Both the position numbers and the translations under genes were made by a program. The notes below the pieces were generated by a model that was given only the letters and a program-made list of their open reading frames with translations, had not been told where the DNA came from and did no database searches. This document shows positions 6,912 to 11,391 of a stretch of 11,391 nucleotides of DNA, one piece after another. Every line of letters starts with the position of its first letter. Positions within the stretch are counted from its first letter, which is position 1. This stretch comes from Candidatus Accumulibacter vicinus (lineage in GTDB: Bacteria; Pseudomonadota; Gammaproteobacteria; Burkholderiales; Rhodocyclaceae), in contig DIME01000106.1 of NCBI GenBank assembly GCA_002425405.1, positions 1,477 through 12,867 of the forward strand, written 5' to 3'.

Positions 6912-9095
6912 ATGCTTGACCATGCAGAGATCATCGCCCTTTGCCGGGCGGAACACGGCGACCCGTATGCGGTTCTTGGAATGCATACCGATGCCGACGG
7001 TGGACTATGGGTTCGTAGTCTGCAACCGGGCGCCCGCTCGGTGGCCGTCCTGGAGGCCAAAACCGGGAGGCAGATTGCCGAGCTGGCGCATATCGAGATC
7101 GAAGGAGTCGAAGGCTTCTTCGAGGGACTGATGCCTCGCCGCCGCAACAGTTTTCCCTACCGCCTGCGGATCAACTGGGAATCCGGTGTTCAGGAAACCG
7201 ACGACCCGTATCGTTTCCCGACCGTACTCGGTGAAATGGACGTCTGGCTGCTCGCCGAAGGCTCGCATCTGCGGCCTTTTGAGCGCCTCGGTGCGCACCT
7301 GTGCGAGATCGACGGCGTGGCCGGAACGGTCTTCGCGGTCTGGGCACCGGATGCGCAACGAGTCAGCGTCGTCGGCGATTTCAATACTTGGGACGGCCGT
7401 CGCCATCCGATGCGCCTGCGCCGGGAATGCGGGGTCTGGGAAATTTTTCTGCCGGGAGTGAGCGCCGGCGCGCACTACAAATACGAAATTCGCGCGCGCG
7501 ATGGCTATCTGCTGCCGCTCAAATCCGACCCGTACGGCTTCCAGGCCGAACTGCGTCCGTCGACGGCGTCGATGGTCTGCGCCCTGCCCGAACCCGTGGA
7601 ACCCGCGCCAGCAGCGGCCGGAGACGAGTTGGGCGCCCCGTTGTCGGTCTACGAGGTGCATCTGGCCTCCTGGCGGCGGGCTGACGATGGCGGCTTTCCG
7701 GACTGGCAACGGCTGAGCGAAACCCTGATCCCTTACGTGGTCGACCTCGGCTTCACGCATCTCGAATTGCTGCCGATTTCCGAGCACCCCTTCGATGGAT
7801 CCTGGGGCTATCAACCGTTGGGGCTTTATTCCCCGACCGCCCGTCATGGCAACCCGACCGGTTTCCGCGACTTCGTCCACGCCTGCCATGACGCCGGACT
7901 GCGCGTGATCGTTGACTGGGTGCCGGCGCATTTTCCGACCGACGAACACGGTCTCGGTCGCTTCGACGGCACCGCGCTGTACGAGCACGCCGACCCGCGC
8001 GAGGGCATGCATCAGGACTGGGGCACCCTGATCTACAACTTTGGCCGCCGCGAAGTCAGCAACTACCTGATCGGCAACGCGCTGTTCTGGATCGAACGCT
8101 ACGGTGTCGACGGTTTGCGCGTGGACGCCGTCGCCTCGATGCTCTACCGCGACTACAGTCGCGACGAGGGACAATGGCTGCCGAACGTACATGGTGGCCG
8201 CGAGAACCTCGAGGCCGTTGCCTTCCTGCGCCGCATGAACGAGGTTCTCGGCCAGGAGCACCCGAGCGCTTCCACCTACGCCGAGGAATCGACGGCCTGG
8301 CCGATGGTCAGCCGTCCCCCTTCGATGGGTGGACTCGGCTTCCACTACAAGTGGAACATGGGCTGGATGCACGACGTTCTCGACTACATGGCCAAGGACC
8401 CGGTGCATCGCCGCTATCACCACAATCAGCTCAGTTTTGGCATGATGTACGCCTTTACCGAAAACTTCATCCTGCCGCTGTCGCATGACGAAGTGGTGCA
8501 TGGCAAGGGCTCACTGATCAGCAAGATGGCTGGCGACTACTGGCAGAAGTTCGCCAATCTGCGCGCATTGTATGGTTATATGTGGGCGCATCCAGGCAAG
8601 AAACTGCTGTTCATGGGTGGCGAAATCGGCCAGTGGAACGAGTGGAATCACGATCATTCGCTCGACTGGGGGCTGCTCGACTTTCCGCTGCACGCTGGCG
8701 TGCGCACCCTCATCCGCGATCTCAACAGCATCTACCGCAGCAATCCGGCGCTGCACCAGGTCGATTTCGAGCCGGCCGGTTTCGAATGGGTAGCCCCCGA
8801 CGATGCCGAGTGTTCGGTGGTCGCCTTCGTTCGCTGGTCGCGCGATCATTCCCGCGCCATCCTCTACGTCGGCAACTTCACGCCGGTCGTTCGGCATGGC
8901 TACCGGATCGGCGTACCGATGCCGGGAAGGTATTCCGAAAGGATCAACACCGACTCCGAGTATTACGGCGGCAGCAACGTCGGCAATGGCTTCGAGCCGG
9001 TCCATGCCGAGCAGGTGCCGGCGCACGGCCGCGAATGGTCGCTGAATCTGACGCTGCCGCCACTCGCCGCGCTGTACCTCGAATGGATCGCGTGA
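6912..9095 (+). CDS. glgB: 1,4-alpha-glucan branching enzyme
   Basis: GlgB (GH13) cuts alpha-1,4 chains and transfers the piece to an O6, forming the alpha-1,6 branches of glycogen. The 727 residues are within one of E. coli GlgB, with the same layout: a first N-terminal domain (about 1-110), a CBM48 domain (about 120-225) with VWAPDAQRVSVVGDFNTWDG, a TIM-barrel catalytic domain and a beta C-domain ending at LAALYLEWIA. The GH13 regions are intact: VDWVPAHF (region I), GLRVDAV with nucleophile D405, YAEEST with acid/base E458, and LSHDEVVHG with H525 and D526. The three catalytic residues fall at the same numbers as in E. coli. It starts 15 bp after glgP with a strong ribosome site, and its stop overlaps the preferred glgX start. 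It is of the long type with the extra N-terminal domain. Confidence 0.97.
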   Translation: MLDHAEIIALCRAEHGDPYAVLGMHTDADGGLWVRSLQPGARSVAVLEAKTGRQIAELAHIEIEGVEGFFEGLMPRRRNSFPYRLRINWESGVQETDDPYRFPTVLGEMDVWLLAEGSHLRPFERLGAHLCEIDGVAGTVFAVWAPDAQRVSVVGDFNTWDGRRHPMRLRRECGVWEIFLPGVSAGAHYKYEIRARDGYLLPLKSDPYGFQAELRPSTASMVCALPEPVEPAPAAAGDELGAPLSVYEVHLASWRRADDGGFPDWQRLSETLIPYVVDLGFTHLELLPISEHPFDGSWGYQPLGLYSPTARHGNPTGFRDFVHACHDAGLRVIVDWVPAHFPTDEHGLGRFDGTALYEHADPREGMHQDWGTLIYNFGRREVSNYLIGNALFWIERYGVDGLRVDAVASMLYRDYSRDEGQWLPNVHGGRENLEAVAFLRRMNEVLGQEHPSASTYAEESTAWPMVSRPPSMGGLGFHYKWNMGWMHDVLDYMAKDPVHRRYHHNQLSFGMMYAFTENFILPLSHDEVVHGKGSLISKMAGDYWQKFANLRALYGYMWAHPGKKLLFMGGEIGQWNEWNHDHSLDWGLLDFPLHAGVRTLIRDLNSIYRSNPALHQVDFEPAGFEWVAPDDAECSVVAFVRWSRDHSRAILYVGNFTPVVRHGYRIGVPMPGRYSERINTDSEYYGGSNVGNGFEPVHAEQVPAHGREWSLNLTLPPLAALYLEWIA

Positions 9096-11119
9096 GCGAC
9101 CGCGCCGATCTTGAAGCCGGGCGGCCGTGGCCGCTCGGTGCCAGTTGGGACGGGCACGGCGTCAACTTCGCACTCTTTTCGGCGCACGCCGAGCGCGTCG
9201 AGTTATGCCTCTTCGACGCGGACAGGATGCGCACGCTGCCGCTGCGCGAATGCAGCGACCAGGTCTGGCATGGCTACCTGCCCGGTGCCGGACCCGGGTT
9301 GCGCTACGCTTACCGGGTGCATGGCCCCCAGGCACCCGACCCCAACGACCACGGCCATCGGCAAGGCCACCGCTTCGATTCCCGGCGCCTCCTGCTCGAC
9401 CCCTACGCACGCGAAGTGGTCGGCCGTTTTTCGTGGCGAACACAGGGCAACCAGGAAAACTGCCTGACCGCCTGTGTGGTTGACGAAGCATTTGACTGGG
9501 AAGGTGACGCCCCCCCTGCGACAGCGCTGGCTGACACGGTGCTCTACGAGGCGCATGTCAAGGGCTGCAGCCGGCAACACCCCGGCGTACCCGAAGTGCT
9601 GCGCGGAACCTACGCCGGTCTCGCCGCGCCGACGATGATCGAACATTTCCAGCGGCTCGGGGTCACCGCCATCAACCTGCTGCCGGTGTGCCACTTTCTC
9701 GACGAAAAGCACTTGGCAGACAAGGGCCTGGTCAATTATTGGGGCTACAACTCGCTCGCTTTCTTCGCCCCGGAACCGCGCTATGCAGCGCGGATCGGCG
9801 GACAATCGGTGATTGCCGAATTCAAGACGATGGTCCGCGCGTTGCACACCGCCGGCCTCGAAGTCATTCTCGACGTGGTCTTCAACCATACCGCCGAAAC
9901 CGACGAGGCGGGCCCGACCCTCTCGTTCCGCGGCATCGACAACCTGAGCTACTACCTGTTGCCCCCCGGTCATCTCAACCGCTACGAAAACTTCACCGGC
10001 TGCGGGAACACCCTGAATCTCGCCCACCCGCGGGTTCTGCAAATGGTCATGGATGCGCTTCGCTACTGGGTCGGCGTCATGCACGTCGACGGTTTCCGCT
10101 TCGACCTCGCTGCCACGCTGACACGCGACAGCGCCTTTCTTGCCGCCGTGCGGCAGGACCCCTTGCTGCAGCGTGTCAAGTTGATCGCCGAGCCCTGGGA
10201 CATCGGACCCGACGGTTACCGTCTGGGGCGTTTCCTGCCGGGCTGGAGCGAATGGAACGACCGCTTCCGCGACGACGTGCGCGCCTTCTGGCTGACCCAC
10301 CAGGCCGGTGTCGGACAGCTGGCACAACGGCTCGCCGGGTCACGCGAAGTTTTCGGTGTCAACGGGCGCGCCCCCCAGGCGGGCACCAACTTCATCACCG
10401 CGCATGACGGTTTCACCTTGCGCGATCTCGTCAGCTATCAGAAGAAACACAACGAATTGAATGGCGAGGACAATCGTGACGGGCACGGCCATAACCATTC
10501 ATCGAACTGCGGTGAAGAAGGGGTCAGCACGGATCCGGCAGTACTCGAAAGGCGCCGTCGCCTGCAGCGCGCGCTCCTCGCCACGCTGATGCTGTCCCAG
10601 GGCGTACCAATGCTGCAGAGTGGCGACGAAATCGGACGCACACAGGCCGGCAACAACAACGCCTACTGCCAGGACAATGCGATGACCTGGCTCGACTGGA
10701 AGAACGCCGATGCCGAGTTGATCGACTTTGTCGCCGGGCTGATCGGTTTGCGCCGACGTTTCCCGCAACTGCGGCAGCGCCGTTGGCTAACCGGCGAGAT
10801 GACTATCGACGGACAACCCGATGTGCTCTGGTGGCACCCTGCAGGCAGACCGATGCGCCACGCCGACTGGGAGTCGAAAAAACTGGGTGCTTTCGGTCTG
10901 CAGCTCGCTCCCGACCGGCCCGCCGTGGGCATTGCACAGGATCGCCAAACCTTGCTATGCCTGATCAACCGCGATGATGGCCAGACCTCCTTCCTGCTGC
11001 CGGCAGGGGTCTGGCAACAGATCTGCGACAGCAGCGCGCAGGCTCCCTTTGCTCCCCACTCGCGCGAGATCAGCACCCCGGTGGCGGCGCGCAGCGTACA
11101 GATTCTCAGCCGTTCCTGA
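9092..11119 (+). CDS. glgX: Glycogen debranching enzyme GlgX (isoamylase-type)
   Basis: GlgX (GH13) hydrolyses the alpha-1,6 links of the short side chains that phosphorylase leaves, releasing mainly maltotetraose-sized pieces. From GTG 9092 the protein has 675 residues (E. coli about 657). Visible are the CBM48-like N-terminus PLGASWDGHGVNFALFSA, GLRYAYRVHGP, YEAHVKG, NYWGYNSLAFFAP, VILDVVFNHTAE (region I), HVDGFRFDLA with nucleophile D338, KLIAEPWD with acid/base E367, TAHDGFTLRDL with D439, and the GlgX signatures LNGEDNRDGHGHN and QAGNNNAYCQDN. The start is uncertain. GTG 9092 makes a 4-bp GTGA overlap with glgB, giving MSDRADLEAGRP. ATG 9083 would add three residues. Neither has a clear Shine-Dalgarno, so translational coupling is likely. 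The open frame extending upstream to 8582 is glgB in another frame. It is the last gene of the operon seen here. Confidence 0.95.
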   Translation: MSDRADLEAGRPWPLGASWDGHGVNFALFSAHAERVELCLFDADRMRTLPLRECSDQVWHGYLPGAGPGLRYAYRVHGPQAPDPNDHGHRQGHRFDSRRLLLDPYAREVVGRFSWRTQGNQENCLTACVVDEAFDWEGDAPPATALADTVLYEAHVKGCSRQHPGVPEVLRGTYAGLAAPTMIEHFQRLGVTAINLLPVCHFLDEKHLADKGLVNYWGYNSLAFFAPEPRYAARIGGQSVIAEFKTMVRALHTAGLEVILDVVFNHTAETDEAGPTLSFRGIDNLSYYLLPPGHLNRYENFTGCGNTLNLAHPRVLQMVMDALRYWVGVMHVDGFRFDLAATLTRDSAFLAAVRQDPLLQRVKLIAEPWDIGPDGYRLGRFLPGWSEWNDRFRDDVRAFWLTHQAGVGQLAQRLAGSREVFGVNGRAPQAGTNFITAHDGFTLRDLVSYQKKHNELNGEDNRDGHGHNHSSNCGEEGVSTDPAVLERRRRLQRALLATLMLSQGVPMLQSGDEIGRTQAGNNNAYCQDNAMTWLDWKNADAELIDFVAGLIGLRRRFPQLRQRRWLTGEMTIDGQPDVLWWHPAGRPMRHADWESKKLGAFGLQLAPDRPAVGIAQDRQTLLCLINRDDGQTSFLLPAGVWQQICDSSAQAPFAPHSREISTPVAARSVQILSRS

Positions 11120-11391
11120 TTCGCAGAGGCACCTTGGACCCATGACCTGGCGCGCAAAGGCGTGGCGCTGCCTTGGCGGCAGCGTTTTGTCGCGCACCTG
11201 AAACAGGCGCAATCCGTTTGCCAGGGCGTGCTGCAGCCGCTCCAGTTCGGCCGCCACGCCAGACTCCTCGGCATTGCTCAGTGCGTATAGCGACGGCAGT
11301 GCCAGCGCGCGCAGGATCGGATCGTTGGCCGGCAACCAGATCAGGCCGCTGTGCTCGATCGCCGCCGGTTCGCCGCGCAGCATCACTGCCG
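10955..11391 (-). CDS. Nudix hydrolase/thiamine-phosphate-synthase-like fusion, partial at window edge and apparently C-terminally truncated
   Basis: The frame enters from the right edge and stops at TAG 10957-10955. The first ~82 residues (11389 to about 11141) look like the tail and linker of a MutT/Nudix protein of the type fused to a TMP-synthase-like domain, which I associate with Betaproteobacteria. LPANDPILRALALP is the linker, followed by LYALSNAEESG (first strand) and LRLFQVRDKTLPPRQRHAFARQ (second strand and helix). Nudix proteins hydrolyse nucleoside diphosphate-X compounds, such as 8-oxo-dGTP; the Nudix box itself would lie beyond the edge. From QVM at 11141 the family pattern is lost. 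A ThiE-like domain should continue for well over 100 residues, but the remaining 61 lie almost wholly antisense to the glgX end. It is therefore either a truncated gene with a fortuitous new C-terminus, a pseudogene, or a product of misassembly. Family recognition rests on short motifs. Confidence 0.6.
   Translation of the reverse strand, partial: AVMLRGEPAAIEHSGLIWLPANDPILRALALPSLYALSNAEESGVAAELERLQHALANGLRLFQVRDKTLPPRQRHAFARQVMGPRCLCESGTAENLYAARRHRGADLARVGSKGSLRAAVADLLPDPCRQQEGGLAIIAVDQA
11166..11188 (+). terminator. Candidate rho-independent terminator after glgX
   Basis: CGCTGCC, a 5-nt loop (TTGGC), then GGCAGCG and TTTT: a perfect 7-bp GC-rich stem followed by four Ts, 46 nt after the glgX stop. 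It points the right way to end the glk-glg transcript. The same bases encode the KTLPPRQR stretch of the convergent gene, so the hairpin may partly reflect protein coding. The T-run is short. Confidence 0.45.

Noticed and set aside
5319..6986. 555-residue open frame on the minus strand opposite glgP
   Set aside because: Shadow frame produced by GC-rich codon use. The plus strand carries complete GlgP with its PLP motif, and the antisense translation has no recognisable domain.
7005..8501. 498-residue open frame on the minus strand opposite glgB
   Set aside because: Low-complexity-looking antisense translation with no motif. GlgB on the plus strand has all catalytic residues.
8582..9091. Long N-terminal extension of the glgX frame
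   Set aside because: It overlaps the C-terminal part of GlgB in another frame and does not resemble any GlgX N-terminus, which begins properly at about 9083-9092.
9203..10327. 374-residue open frame on the minus strand opposite glgX
   Set aside because: Antisense shadow of an intact GlgX.

Overview
The window is about 11.4 kb of GC-rich, densely coding bacterial chromosome. Hsp33, the E. coli-type glucokinase and the Nudix/thiamine-phosphate-synthase-like fusion all resemble versions I associate with Betaproteobacteria. Together with a glycogen-handling operon this suggests a Rhodocyclales-like organism. That placement is inference from protein style, not from a marker gene. I see no mobile elements, CRISPR arrays, tRNA or rRNA.

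Layout. (1) Positions 1-1643, plus strand: the 3' two thirds of nadA (quinolinate synthase, NAD biosynthesis), then hslO (Hsp33 redox chaperone). (2) Positions 1650-3059, minus strand, convergent with hslO by only 6 bp: an FAD-linked D-2-hydroxyacid dehydrogenase of the GlcD/D-2-hydroxyglutarate dehydrogenase family, starting at GTG. (3) Positions 3060-3460: a divergent intergenic region of about 400 bp, the only sizeable non-coding stretch. It has a weak sigma70-like promoter overlapped by a perfect inverted repeat. (4) Positions 3461-11119, plus strand: a tight operon glk-glgP-glgB-glgX with gaps of 22 bp, 15 bp and a 4-bp overlap. (5) Positions 11120-11391: a convergent minus-strand gene, cut by the window edge. 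It carries the end of a Nudix-type protein and the start of a thiamine-phosphate-synthase-like domain, and homology stops abruptly next to the glgX stop.

How the genes work together. GlgB introduces alpha-1,6 branches. GlgP shortens outer chains to glucose-1-phosphate. GlgX removes the short branch stubs GlgP leaves. Glk phosphorylates free glucose to glucose-6-phosphate. The cluster is a glycogen branching and mobilisation module; glgC, glgA and malQ are not in the window. The nadA, hslO and flavin dehydrogenase genes are not obviously connected to it.

Most of the window is ordinary metabolism, and I do not find a convincing new multi-gene system. Two observations stand out. The Hsp33 has lost two of its four zinc/redox cysteines, one from each pair, both replaced by acidic residues. 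The Nudix/TMP-synthase-like gene is broken right at the end of the glycogen operon, pointing to a rearrangement or an assembly junction. Smaller items are a possible 8-codon coupling ORF between glk and glgP and an operator-like palindrome upstream of glk.
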